Positions 1 to 18,097 of a stretch of 64,000 nt of DNA are shown here, in pieces. The position numbers were made by a program, and so were the translations under genes. The stretch's first letter is position 1. Each line of letters starts with the position of its first letter. This DNA is from Callaeas wilsoni (Eukaryota > Chordata > Aves > Passeriformes > Callaeidae), in NCBI GenBank assembly GCA_013398955.1, contig VWPU01018638.1:49392-113391 (forward strand), read 5' to 3'. The notes beneath the pieces are model-generated. The model had not been told where the DNA came from. It worked only from the letters and a program-made list of their open reading frames with translations, and made no database searches.

Positions 1-498
1 TTATACCTCCCTGTAAATTTTCTTCTCAGAACTTGTTTTTCCTATTCATGTTTTTTTGTAGTTCCTGCAGTTCTTAATTGTTTTTCATTACTCTATCAAT
101 GTTTACTTCTATAATTGATATTTGTCTGATGTGTTGTGTCATTATTTCCCTTGGTATTTCAGGTTTTCTTCTTTTCTTTTCTTTTTTTGATTTATACTAC
201 AAATTGCTGGTAAAAATCAGGTGTATTTTAGTCAGAATATAAAAAAGAATTATCAGTAGTGAAATTATAAGTTAATATTAAAATACACATATTAAACATA
301 CTTCCTTCCTTTTAAATAATTATTTTTCCAAGTTAGGGAAATTTGATATACATATAATATAGAATATAGTAGAAAAACTGTAATTTTGATCATTTTAAAT
401 GAGTAATACAGTGCAATAATTCAGTGTAGTAGCTGCAGTAATTTGAAATATAAATCTTCTATACAATTTGATTTGATGAGGTTACTTTAGAGTCTAAA

Positions 499-536
499 GG
501 GGAGGGGGATGTGGGGAAATGGGTGGAGAGGGTGGG
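499..536 (+). other. Six-run G cluster, potential G-quadruplex
   Basis: Six runs of three to five G lie within 38 bp (499-502, 504-508, 513-516, 521-523, 530-532, 534-536), with loops of one to six bases. This meets the usual G3+N1-7 pattern. It lies on the strand that would be transcribed into CSMD3 pre-mRNA, so it could form in RNA as well as DNA. No function is shown. Confidence 0.6.
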
Positions 537-2572
537 TAGGAGATGAAAAACTAAGATCAGCTCATGTAAAAAGTGAAAAATTTATTAGTACGAAAAGTGA
601 GTGTTTCACCACTTTTTAGTGTTTATCTTCTATATGGCTCTTCATATTTAAGAAATTCTTAACCTATGCAGTTCATGCTGTCCTACAAAGACTGATCAAA
701 ATTCATGTTCTCTAATGCTGACTTTCAAAGTACAGAAAGGTTCTGGAAGATACTGCTACATTAGCCAGTGTGTTGGGTTTATTTGGGTAATCACTAGGTT
801 TAGAGATTTTTAATGTAAATTTCTGAAGCCAGAAGTGCCATCACATAAAAATTAAATAAGTTTCTATCTCTTCCCTCCCATGCCCACCCCGTTTGTGCAA
901 TCCCTTGAGGTGGTGATCTCTAAGATACCTGGATATTTAACACTTGCATTGTTAGAATTTGAAAATTCTGCATAATTAGTTGTATCACATACGTAGTGAA
1001 TATGATGCTAATCAAAAAAAAAAAAAAAAAAGGTAACTGACCTTTTCTTTGAGTAGTAAGTTCAATGCATTCGGGCAGTGGATGTACTTCTAGAGGAAAT
1101 AGAATGAATTAGACATATGCCAAAGATGAACTGAAGTATCATGCATAATGTATTTGGCATATCTGCACATGTGCAGCCAATGCTGGAAGTCCGAAGTATA
1201 CAATACTCTTGTTTCTGTCACTAGAAATAGCTTTGTTGTGAGTAAAATCTGCCGTCATCACATGTTGAAGATTTTAAATAATCAATGAATTACTGGTTCT
1301 GCACAAGTCAAAATCAGTTCTATACTGTATTCCAAACAAATTTTTTCGGTCACTTCAGAATGCAGTTGATGATGTAATTCCTCTTTATTTCTCAAATAAT
1401 TTGTTTTCCCATAGTATTATATGTTTACAGATGTAATTTAAGTAGGGCTGTGTATACAATCTTAAAATAATAGCTTTGATGTTATCATATTGTTCTCCAT
1501 CTCCATCAGCTGAGTGATAGTGAATATAAAATAAGAGTAGTTCTGGAGAAGGGAAGGGCTGTTTCCATTGTTCCCTTTTGTTACTTGAAGTAATGCAGCC
1601 TGAGTGCCTGCTTTGCTTGTAACAGTGGTGTTTTAGTCCTCAGCATTTTAAATATTGTTTATATTTGATTTGAAAATTTACAAGATATAGAAATGACAAG
1701 CTGGACACTTCCTTTACATAAATGCTGTTGCATAACCAAAACAAAGACAAGAATTTGTGGGTTGAAAAAGTGTTTTAAATAAATATTCTTCACATGGCTG
1801 TATACCCTGATGCTTCCATATTGTAGAACCAAATTTTCCTTCTTGAAATTTTTATCTCATTTGGCCCTCAGGACACACTTTTTCAATGAAGCCGGAACTG
1901 TGTCAGCTGAACAATCTTCATTCAAAATGAATTTTGTTTCTAGTGTTTGAGAGCTTGCTATACTTTAGGCTGTTATTCAAATTTTACATCTAAGTGGTTG
2001 TTTTCATTATATCAATGCTTGAAACTTATTTACTTGAGGCCCTTTTTTAATGCAGTACCTATATCCTGAAGGATAAAATTTTGGAACTGCTGGACTTAGT
2101 CCTCTCTTAGAAGTGTTCGTATGTAGCATGTCTGCATATATTGCATATATGCAAATATGAATTTGCATAAACATGCATAATTACACAGCCTTTTTATTAA
2201 AGGGAAAAAAAGGCAATATTTTAATCTTTATGTGTGCCTAAAATCTTGCCTGTTTTCAAATCTTTATTATCTTACATGGGAGACCATTTTGGTCAAAAAC
2301 TTCAAGAAAATAATTCTGAACACATTTCACTTTAAATTGGCTGATTGAAAAGTGTACATGTCTCTGGTTTGTCTATTGACTGAATATTAGCTCACACATC
2401 TGTAGTGCAAAAGTTTTTAACTGGACTTCCTTTATTACTGGGACTGTTCATATCCTTCCCACCTTAGTAAAGCATTCAAAGCAAAAGTTCCATTTTCCTT
2501 CTTTACAGAAAATATTGAGCCTTCTAACCTTAGAAAAAACTACAGAGAAGGAGTGAGAGGGAGAGAAAGGTG

Positions 2573-2963
2573 GGACTGTTCAGCATGAAGAAGTGAAGGC
2601 TTTGTGGAGACTTTGGAGCACCTTCAATTAGCTAAAGAGGACCTACAAGAGAGCTGTAGAGGGACTTTTTACATGGGCATGTAGTGATAGGACAAGGAGC
2701 GCTGGCTTTAAGGTCAAGGAGAGTAGATTTAGATTAGATATTAAGAAGTTCTTTACCATGAGAGTGATGAGGTACTTGAACAGGTTGCCCAGAGAAGCTG
2801 TGGATGCTCCATTCCTGGAAGTGTTCACAGCCAGGCTGGATGGGGCTTTCAGCAAAGTGTTTTATTGGAAGGTGTCCCTGCCCACAGCAGGAGACTTGGC
2901 ACTAGATGATCCTTAGGTCCCTTCCAACCCAAACCGTTCGATAATTCTATAATAATAATTCTG
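2573..2963 (+). mobile_element. CR1 LINE 3' end
   Basis: A 3' fragment of a chicken-repeat-1 LINE in sense orientation. Recognisable blocks include GGTTGCCCAGAGAAGCTGTG, the GGTCCCTTCCAACCCAAACC block and a degraded ATTCTATAAT tail, which is how avian CR1s end. CR1 elements are usually 5'-truncated, as here. It has no coding potential. Confidence 0.9.
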
Positions 2964-3149
2964 TATTTATATTAAAGTGACTTGAACTAGGAAAAAAGCG
3001 TGAGCAGTGTCGAGCAGAAATCTCAAGGTGGATGCCTAAATTATTTTCAGGGTTTTGACATAATCTCTGATTTGGTTTTACAGAGTTCTGATGCTACTCT
3101 TTATGCTTCATCCAGTCATGTGATCAAAAATAGAGTCAGGCTTGTCAGC

Positions 3150-3703
3150 TATATTAATACGCCCGCACGCCGGCCGGGCTGGGGGGGCTGCAGCTTGGTC
3201 CAGGTGTGTCCCACACAAAGGTAGAACGCCCCGGGGCACCTCAGTGCCTCGCTTGCCAGCCTCCCAGCCCGTGCAGTGGAGGGCATGAAGCCTAGTGTGC
3301 TTGGGGCTTGTGGATAGCCCAGGCGCGGCCAGAAATAAATGAGGAGAGGGGGCCCTTCGGCCAGGGTTCCAAGGATTTATTGTAGAAGCTCCCTCAAAGG
3401 GGACCGGAAGCAAAGAGGACAAGACAAGAGCCTGAGGGGCTTTTTAAAGGGATACAGGGAAGGGGGCGGGGTGACACCACAGGGACCCATAGGAAGAGGG
3501 GAAAGGTGGGCCAGGCCAGGACACCTTCCCTTAGGGGACACAAGGGGTGTCTGTCAACTGTAGACAGAACCACCCCTCAGGAATCCTAGGAATTCAAAGG
3601 CAGAAGCCATCTTCACAGAATGGGGTTTTACTCCTTGGTACCAGCCCACCAAACCTCTGTTTCTGGGCTCTGTGGCCCCCTGGTTGGTTCCTTCACCACA
3701 ACA
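3150..3703 (-). mobile_element. Solo LTR of an endogenous retrovirus, copy 1
   Basis: A 554-bp GC-rich element flanked by a perfect 6-bp repeat, GTCAGC, at 3144-3149 and 3704-3709. Read on the minus strand it begins TGTTGTGGTGAAGG, has a TATA-like TTTAAAAAG (3440-3449) and, about 60 bp downstream, AATAAA (3376-3381). That is the U3-R order of a retroviral LTR. The other end is AATATA rather than the usual CA. A 6-bp duplication is typical of class II (ERVK or alpharetrovirus-like) insertions. No gag, pol or env sequence lies beside it, so it is probably a solo LTR left by LTR-LTR recombination. It is closely related to the element at 37405. Confidence 0.85.
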
Positions 3704-6639
3704 GTCAGCGATTTATTCAGATAGGAGATGTGCACGAGTGTTCCTTCTCCTCCAAAAATAAACAATACAAATAAACAAACCTGCTGTCTTTATCTATAAA
3801 TTTAAAACCAACCAACTAATCTAGAAGCCATATATATTTAAAGTAGTATTAAAAAAAAAAAAGTTTCTCCTTGCATTAAAACACTGCAAAGATGATTACG
3901 TCATATAGGTTTTCATACATTTAGATTATTTTTTAAATATACTTTTGTCTTATCACTACCTTCCTATTTTATTGGTATGTCTCCACAGGAGTATCCTACT
4001 TCATTGGTGTAATCTATTTTCTTGGCTCTTGGCTGTTCAGAAATATGAGAACATACTAGTCTGACCATATTTAAATATTTGTAGTATGGTCATATCTGAA
4101 CTCTTTTTCTTGAGAGAAATGGGCATATAAACTCATTTCATGCAAAAGTAGGTATCTTGAGACCAGATAAACTGATCTCTTAAAGTGTCTGTTTTTCTTT
4201 GTGGATGGGATTAGATGTGTACAACTACACAGTTTGCTGTCACAAATCCATCCTCTGAGACTTCTGAAAAGTGAAATCCACTTTAAGTACTTACTGTCAT
4301 GTTTGACATGCAAAATAATGCTTATTTTGCCAAGTATAAAATAATCTATTTATTGGGTAGGGGTTTGTTGGTTTTTTTTTTTGTGATGGTGGGGTTGTTT
4401 TTATGTATGTTCATGCATTTTCAGCCCAATACACTTTAATGTTGGCATATTTGCCATATAAATTTCTATAACTACTCCTTCGCAGTGTATTCAGAAACTA
4501 ATGTTCAATAAATCAACATACGAACCCTAGTTAAGAGTAAAATTCTTCTCTTGTAAAGGGGCTTTAGAGAACTGGATTTGCTTGCTTTCCTAGAGGTATT
4601 TAATAGTCTTGGCAAAGTGATGCAAATTGTTATAAAAATCTTTGACTGATTTCACTGTGCTCAAAAAGACACTTTTTAAACTATTTTCAGTTCCACCTTA
4701 GATCTTGTGAACTCTTCTTGTGTACATAAGCCAGGGATATGCCATTTAGATGTTTCAGAATGAGTAGAAACAAATGGGAAAAAAAAAAGTACAGGACAGT
4801 CTTCCTTTGTTAGTGTGTCATTTTGATTACTTCTGAAAATAAAGGACAAAGATGTCTCTAATGAGAGCATTTAAACCCATTCCAGCACCTGAGATTGTAT
4901 ACTCAAGACCACTCCCATTTTGCTTAGGTGCTGGAAGAATAACTAAGCCTATCTTCTGATTTATGAGGAGTTATTTTAGTCTGATCCTCAAAGAAAGCCA
5001 GGATGGGGTTAGAGCTATAGTCCAACATTCCTATTTACATAGAAATAACATTTTAGAAAGCTCAGACAACTACAAGCGAGCATTACTGTTATTCCAGTAT
5101 TGCTCTGCTATATGAAGGTAGAGTTCTTGGGTCTATGGTTTCCACTGAGGATAGAATTTCCTATGGACTTCAATTAATTTGGAGGGGGGGAGGGGCTTTT
5201 CCTATTAAGGGTAAAAAGCCCCCGAAATCTAGTACTTTGTGGTAACATATATGTTTCACTTTGCAAATAATGTATTTCCTGGAACAATTATCAATGTTTA
5301 TTCCTTACATTATGATAACACACAAGTAAATTTACATTTTGCCTTTTTAAATAACAGTGTTTCTGTATTTATGAGAAAATATGGTCTCTTCAATCAGAAG
5401 TGTAAAAATATTTATTAACACATCCTGTATCTATCCTATAAATTGTCTTTCTTCGTAGTAGACTCTTTCTTCTGGATCTGGTTCTGCTCTTGTGCTTAGT
5501 AATGATACTTTTATTTATAAAAAGATATCAATATTTTGCTACTGTGGTATTTATAACTAATGTAAAGATTCTTTGAATAGCCATCGATTTTCTGTAAGAA
5601 GTAATGGGTATGAAAAATTCTTTGATGATGTACAGTGTATCTTCTTATGTTAAGTTCTCCTAGACATAGCTCCTTTAATCTATGCTGTCTTCATCATCAG
5701 TATTTACCTGTAGCCAAGATAAAACATCTTCTTCCATACAATTTTTAAAAAATATATAGTGGCTATAGTGGCTATAAAGCCACTTAAGTATATTGTACCT
5801 AAAGTCAACTTATACTTAAAATTTAAAATCTTTTAAGAAGGTCCATTTTAATGTACAATTCACTGCTCACAGGCCAAGCATACTAGAGATGAGGCACTTA
5901 GTTTAATGACTGAAAAGGAAAGTTTCTTGTAGTGTGTTTGCTTACTCTTGCTTACATTTTTTATATATTTTAAGTTTTGGGTCTACTCTTTTTTATTAGT
6001 TGTTTTCTTTCAAAGATATGTTGAGGCCACAAGGTTTGCCTGGATTAACTGTCTATATTCATAAAGCCAGCCCACGAGAAGGACTTTTAGAGAAACAGAT
6101 TATCTGTGGGCTTAGGGGAGAGGTGGGAGACAGCTACCTTCCATAGCACATTTTGCAAACAACAGTTTTCAAGCTAGAAAGAAGACCAGCTGCAGAACCA
6201 ACAGCAGAACAGCAGACTGTATTTTATTTTCTACATTCAAATATCTTTTTTCTTTTTTTTTTTTCTCAGCAGAGAAGAAACAGCTATTTTAGAGGAAAAA
6301 TATTTATAATTCTTTTCATTTTCCAAGTTCCGTAAATGTGTGACAACGTTTTACACAATTATGTGGTGCGTGGAAATAAACACTTTTGGCCATAATTTTT
6401 TAAAATTAGTTATGCAGGAGAAAAATTAAGTTGCAAATACCACTTCTTTCCTTTGTCAAGTATACAAATTGGTCTTAATATTTATTTTTGTAAATTGTTT
6501 CACACCAAAGGTACAAAATGTGAAGTTATGAGGTAGCCAGTACTCTAATTTGTGTATATTTCCATGATAAAATTTGCCAAATGAAATATTTTAGATTGTA
6601 TTGCCTGATACATGTTTTTGTTTTTGTTTTTTTAACTAG

Positions 6640-6717
6640 TGAAAAAGGCCATAGATTTTAAATCTAGAGGATTTAAATTGTTTCCAGGGAAAGACAACAG
6701 CAACAAGTTTTCCATCT
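6640..6717 (+). CDS. CSMD3: CSMD3 exon: basic linker segment before a sushi domain
   Basis: This 78-bp exon is preceded by a TTTAACTAG acceptor and followed by a GTGAGT donor. It starts at codon position 2 and ends after codon position 1, giving 25 whole codons. The peptide begins KKAIDFKSRGFK and ends NSNKFSI, rich in Lys and Arg and without cysteine. It matches what I recall of the CSMD3 linker between the second CUB and second sushi domains. Its last base (T) joins TA of the next exon to make Leu, so the junction reads KFSI-L-NEVG. CSMD3 is a large single-pass neuronal membrane protein whose extracellular region alternates CUB and sushi domains. The exon is too short to stand out as an ORF. 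Because its length is a multiple of three, skipping it would keep frame, so it could be a cassette exon; that is inference. Confidence 0.88.
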
Positions 6718-11477
<4,760 letters not shown>

Positions 11478-14400
11478 TAAAATATAAATTCTGCTATTGT
11501 ATCATTTCTGTAATACTGAGCTTGGAAAATGAATATGTTGAAAATGTATAGCTGTTGCTTAGTACTTCTTCAAAACTGACCTTCTCACTAAAAAGTGCTC
11601 TAGAATTCTGTAAAAAATTATGTAATGCAATATAGAATGCACTTAGTATGCAAAAAGATACCTACTTAGAAGATATCATATATCTCTGAAAATCTGACAA
11701 AAATAGGATTGAAGGTAAGTTTATTTTCTCATATAATACTGTGTTGGATTTATAAATATTGAGCATACATGTTGTACTGGAGGTTTTTGCAAAGGACAAA
11801 GCAAAACTGAATATAACACAAGAAGAACAATAAAACCTCAGAGAAGAAATTTCAGATCTTACAGTAATATTCATTGGATTCTAATAGAGAAATTACATTT
11901 CCTACAGTATGTTTTCGAGGAACCCAGAATTTTGATACATGCAGATGTATTGCCCTAATAGTCCTCCCATTGGTTTAGCACTCTTACTGCAGACTATTTT
12001 TTAAATTAATTTTTATGTATCCTCCTCTATTCACAGCTATCTTTCAAATACCTTATATTGTAAGATAAAAAAGGCTTTCAATACTCTTTCAAAATATCCT
12101 ATGTTATTTTTCAATGAACATGACTCCTAATTCCAGTATCAACAGTGGTTGATGAGTAGAGACATAAATAATGAATTTTTGAGAATGCTTTGGATTAATT
12201 TTAATCTCTTTTCTGAGTTTCTGACTTTTTCCCTTTTCAATTCTTGAACATTTATTTAAGAGGGTTAACATGCATATTATTTTATATTTGACATATAAAG
12301 GCACTTTAGACTGCATAAAAAGATAAATCTAAAGCTATGTTCTTGTTTCACATCATATGCTAATTTCACATTATGTTTAGAAAACTCTTCAAAACACCTT
12401 AATGATGAAAGAAAAAAGATAGAAAGAAATAGAAAGGTGATAATTTTAAAATTAATTGGTTTTATTACATTCAGGTTTGTTTTCTATCTATTTTGTATTG
12501 TATCACACATCTTCTAAGCATTTGAAGATAACTCAGAGTAATCTGGATGTACAAAGATTTTACAAAATTATGATACTTCATTCTTTTACATAACTTGTAT
12601 TTTTTTTTGTGTGTATTTTGTCTTTTCTCCTTGTAATCCGGCAGAAGACAGAACTGAAAATTACATCCTAAGTAAATGTGCTAGCTAGCAAACAGTTATT
12701 ATAATTTCTCTATTAGTCATAATAGTCTCCCTATTTCTCTAGTCTTGAGAAAAGCAGAAGTTCAATTTGCATTAGAGAAAGCTTTCTAACCAATTTTATA
12801 AAAATGTAATTTCTAATGTTAGCTGGCAAAAAAAAAAGTTGATATTTTCAGAGAAATAATAATAGTAAAAAAGCTGTATTTAACTGTCATACTTTCTAGA
12901 ATCATTACTTTGTCTGGTGTTTTATATCTTAACTTCAAAAATATGGCTTGAGAGCAACAGCGTTTAACAGACAACCTGCCAGTTCTTTTCTAGTGTTATC
13001 TCTGCAAGTGATCATGAAAAGACCTACTTGCAAAGATTATTCTAGTTAAATTTATGTGAGGGCAGTAGCTCGAAAAAGATATGATGATGATCATGCCCTC
13101 ATCTTTCTTTTTGGACCAAAATGTTAGGATTTCAGTTAGCATTATTTATCACTGTACACTGGGATGATGTATCAGGCTTTCGTATTTCAAATACATTTAC
13201 AAGAAAATGAAAGGAGAAGGCATTCAAATTACTGAACAATAGTATACAACACATACAAGTACCAGAGTCAGTATATTTTCCAGTGTTTCTTTTCCCTGAT
13301 TTCTCACTAATCTCAGTGACATTTTTTTCTCTTAGAAAAAAATCCGCAAATTATCTGTTTGGATTTATACTTGTAAAGAAAAGCACTGGTGAACATTAGT
13401 AAAACATGTACATTCAGCTGAAGTTGAACACTTCATGCATTTATAAAGGTCTTATAGGGAACAAAGGCAGACTAAAAATTTTCAGCAGACTTAATAAAAT
13501 TCCTTTTTAAGTTAACCTTATTTCAATTCTTGCCATTATGACAATGATTGTTCAATTGCTTCATAAGCTTCCAAAGTAAGAATGCTACAAATTCTTTAAA
13601 TAAATAATTAAGACATTTGCATTTAGTTAAAAACATCTATGGAATGTACTCCATCTATGGAGTACTATGGAAAATCTTTTCTGGGCTGTCTTACACCTGG
13701 CAGATAGAAAAATAGCACACTTTCACCTTTCCCTTCTTGAAGTCATTCTCTCTGTAATGAAGCTTTACTTTAAGCTTGCCTCTTTTTTTTCCTTTCTGAA
13801 AAGAAAGTGACAATTCCAATTCCAATGGCTTCATTTGGAAACAAAGTATTTTGAAGAAAGGTTTAGTTCTATCTCTACTAAGATCAGTCAAAATTTAATT
13901 TCTGTACAATTTAATATATTTTAGAGAAGAGCATGCTCTTGTCACATCTCCTTAGCTTTCTTCAAATGTGAGGGTGTAGGTTTGGAAGGATTGTATTGCA
14001 GTTTTACTACTGTTCTGATTACAAACACTACCTGTTCTCAGCACATTCATTTCCTCTTACATTGTTCTTACGCAGACTTACAAAATCTGTAATTCAAGCT
14101 CTAGGAAAAACTAGAGCATTCCATGACATCATTTGAGGCCTGTAATTCCATGTTTACCCTTTTCGATATTTTTTATAATGTGAAAATTCTCCATAGCCAT
14201 ATTTTGGAGTATTAAAGGCATTGTTTCTGATGCTAGATGCCAATTTGAGCATATAAGGTTTTGCATGTTGAAATAAAGTCAAGAAGACTTACTTATAGCT
14301 GCCAGCTTTTCCTGTTCTGAGAAAAACATTCTACTTCAGAAAGAAAACTTCCCTTCCCTGGGAGTTTCTTAAAATTTTAGACACACTGGTGATTATTCTG

Positions 14401-15904
14401 CTGGAATTTGCAATTTTACCTTACTTGTCATCCAGTAAAATAAATATCTTTTCTACATGTCCAGTTTGAGAATCAATGCCACTACGTAAAAATATAAGAT
14501 GTAATAGATAAAGAGAAAAATTTTTCACGTGGTCTTGCTTCTATTTTTCTTTGTTTCTAGTGGAATAAACATATCTACACTGAATTATCCTTGAACAGGT
14601 GTTTTATTATGATGCAACCATGTTCTTCCACCACCATCTCAATGGTACGAATGAACGAGCCCATCTCTATCCCTCTACCTCTGTAGTGTGGTCCCACTAG
14701 GATTTAAACACAAGATTCTGATCAAACTTGTATGTCAACGAAGCAGTGAATACTGTTGGATAAAAATGCTGATGTAGTCTTAAAAGTACATATTCTACTG
14801 ATGGAAGAATATGAAGTTTATGATAAGGACAGTTTATTTTACCAATGGATTGACTTACAGTATAACTAATGATAATACCTTCTTTCATTTTATATTATAA
14901 ATTAATTTAGAGTTATTTTCTTTGGAAGAATGAAGTTCAACATTAATTGACTAGATTGACTAGAAGTTTCACACTTGATTTTCCTTACATCTTCTCTGAA
15001 TCACCTATCTTTCTCTGCAGATATGCAAAGTGAGCTTCTAGACTTGGAAACTTGAAGCCAAACGTCCTGAAAAATTAACAAAACTTGATTTGCAGCATGA
15101 GATATGAGGCTATTTTATAGGGGATCTCTGTACCTATCACTTTTTTTAACAGTTAAGTTGTTCCTTTGTCAAGGACAAGTGTCTGACAGTACAAGCTTTG
15201 TGAGAACAGATGACACATTTTAAAAAAAAGATTAATTACCAATGACCTCCATAGTGTCAGGAAGTCCTCTGAAACTGAAATTTAGTCATCACTTTAGTTT
15301 TTTCAGCACACAGTAAGGATTTTTCTTGATCAGAAGTTTGGAAGATTTAGATATTCTAACATTATATCATGGAATGCTAGCATTTTGCAGTAATATTTCC
15401 AAGTAATGTAAAAACTGATCTGTGAAAATGTTCCTATGGATGTTCTTAACATGTTCTTAACGTGAGAGATGCTGTGACTTAGCTCAGTTCTCATACTGAC
15501 TCTAAGACACAAAAGTAGAACCTATCTGTAGCTTGCACATAAAAATTATGGATCAGTAGTGTGTAGAAATTTAGAAACATTTATAAAAGTTTGGCTTCAC
15601 TATCTTTATAATGGCTCCTGAAATAATTATGGTCTGCTATTAGATAATACCTTAGCTTTCTCTTTGTCAGACTAATTAAGCCTAGTTGCCTTTTTACAGT
15701 AGATCATATGCTTTAAGCCTGACTAATCTCCAAACTCTTGAGTTTTTACCAATCTCTCTCCTGAAGTGGGAGGCAAAACATTTGGCTTAATATTGAAGAT
15801 GTAGCTTCGTTTGAGAAAGAATTTCACTTGATCTGCTGCCACCACTTCCAGTGTTCTTAAGTATATAGTTTGTTTTATTCAGGATGAGAACAGGTTACTG
15901 ATCA

Positions 15905-16960
15905 ATAGTGCAGAACATTGTACCTCTACTTGTTGAGTTTCATGAGGTTTCTGTTGGCCCAGTTCTGGACTTTGTCAGGCTTCTGGATTGAAGGTCTGCT
16001 CTTCAGTGCGTCAGCTGCTTTTCCTACTTTAATTTGATCCATGAATACGTGGATCCATAAATTCTGTCTCCTTATCAAGGCTGAGGATGAAAATATTAAA
16101 CAGCATCACACCCCATATTGATTTTCTAATGCTCAGATTATTACTGTCCACCAGCTGAATATGAAGCAATTCATTCCTACTCTTTAAGCACAGCTGCCAG
16201 GCCGATTTTGAATATATATTCAGTGCGTATTTTGTCAGCTCTCAAAACACACTGCTGTAAAAGGTGCTCTCAGAAACCTTGCTGATGTTGAGCACTGTTA
16301 CACTGAGCACTGCTACATCTACCACTGGGCCATATAGCCAGTCATTTTGTCATAGAAGGCAATCAAGTTGATCAAATATAATCCAGCTTTGGTAAATTTG
16401 TGTACGTGCTCTTGATTTCCGGTTCATGCTTTACTAGAGCACATGTTCTTTCCAGAGATTGATGTAAGATTCCTAGCATCTCCTTGCCCTTTTTAAAACT
16501 CATGTAATCTTAGCCTTTCTACAATCAGTCAGAACATCTCATCATAGTTTTTCACAGATGATACTCACCTTGCACAGACTCAGTCAGATTTTTCAGCAGC
16601 CTTTGGTGAAAGCTATCTGGCTGCCTGCCCTTGAATACAGCTGCCTCCTTTCACCTGTTATGTCCCAGTATTGGCTGTCCCTCTTCTTCACAAATCATGT
16701 TGGTACATGCAGATGCCTAGGAGAACATCTGCTGTAGAAATTGATGCAGAAAAGGTATTTAGTGCTTCTGCCTTTTCCATATTGGATTTCAGCAGCACAA
16801 GATTGCTTCATCCATTTACAAATGAATCCATATTGTATATGAATTTTTTTTTGTGACTAATATACCCAAAGAAGCTTTTTTGCTTGCCTTACCAGTCTTA
16901 GCTTTAGCTAGGGTCTCATTCAAAAAGTCTAATTTAGTCACCCAGGGACTACTAAATTAA
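15905..16960 (-). mobile_element. Ancient CR1-type LINE fragment (reverse transcriptase region)
   Basis: A strongly diverged minus-strand CR1-like sequence. It keeps blocks such as CATAGAAGGCAATCAAGTTG (from 16355) and TGAGGTTTCTGTTGGCCCAG (from 15943), which correspond to the antisense of the CR1 reverse-transcriptase region. The order of blocks is collinear with CR1. Frames are destroyed. Both ends are approximate. Confidence 0.65.
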
Positions 16961-18024
16961 TAGATCCAGTTCAGAAAGTTCATTAATCGTAAATGATCAG
17001 AAGATAAACCACAAATGGTTCCTGTATTCTAAAGATTTTCTCTGAGCATTAACTTTTCATCAGTTTTGGTGTTAACATACTGAACTAAATGGCCATTGGC
17101 TGCATCCAGAGACAATTTTTTTTAATGAATATATTCTGCTTCTGAAATTTTTTGAGATTTTCAAACTATCCTTGAGATTTTTCTTTTTTTGGTGATGCAT
17201 ATCTATACTATATACAAGAATGAACAACTTCATAGCTATACCATGCTTCAGTTCTCTTGAGATTTACAAAGCAGAAATAGTCTACTCACACTTTTAAGGG
17301 GCTTTGTCTGGTAAGAAATTTGGATCAAATGTAAGTCAGGAAATCAAATTGTCCTTATTTTTCCACACTATTTTTGGTCATTTGTTCCCACAATCTGTCT
17401 TCGGACTACTCTGCCAGTTTTATCTAAAATAATACCTGCCCAGAGTTCAGAGGTTCTCCTAAAACCAGCTTCCATGGTCGGATTTTCTCACTCCACAATT
17501 TTTAGTTCTCGAACATACCAGAAGGCTGAGATCAGATCTCTCACATGTCCTCCTACAGTACCTCTGGATATGTGATAGATGTCATCAATTTTATCCTATC
17601 AAGGATCTCTCCTTGTCCTATAACACAATCCTTAAATCATTTGGGATTCTGTCAAAGAAAGAAAAACAAAACAAAAACAACAAACTTAAAACTCTACTGA
17701 GATTGTTGCTATGTCACCACACCACACAAATGCTCATCAAACTCTTGGCCTATCTTTTTTTCATTTTGTCTTAGAGCTAATAATTATTTCCTGGTAATTT
17801 GCATGTCCTTTTTGAATCTTCATTGTATTCACCTCATGTGCCTCACACACCCTCCAATGGAGAGAAGCGATGCTTTACCATTTTGTACTCAAGTTATCAA
17901 ACTTTTTTTAGAGAAAGATGAATTTCAAACTGAATTCTTCTAGGTCACAGATTAAAGATATTGGGAAAAAAAATACTGTCATCAGAAACAAGAAGGATCT
18001 CTCCTTTGATCACTGTATGGGCCA

Positions 18025-18097
18025 TTCACTTAAGAGTTGGAGTCCATGATCCTTTTGGGTACCTTCCAACTCAGAATATTCTATAATGCTCTGATTT
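18025..18097 (+). mobile_element. CR1 3' tail fragment
   Basis: About 70 bp resembling the end of a CR1 LINE: GAGTCCATGATCCTTTTGGG, TACCTTCCAACTCAGAATAT, then an ATTCTATAATGCTCTG tail. The copy is old and very short. Confidence 0.75.

Larger units (their letters stand above)
1..6639 (+). other. Intronic sequence upstream of the first recognised CSMD3 exon
   Basis: AT-rich intron of CSMD3 whose 5' end lies outside the window. It holds a G-run cluster (499-536), a CR1 3' end (2573-2963), a solo LTR (3150-3703) and poly-A or poly-T tracts. The alternative linker exons expected upstream in CSMD3 were looked for and not recognised here. Remaining open frames are short and show no codon or domain signal. 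Confidence 0.75.
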
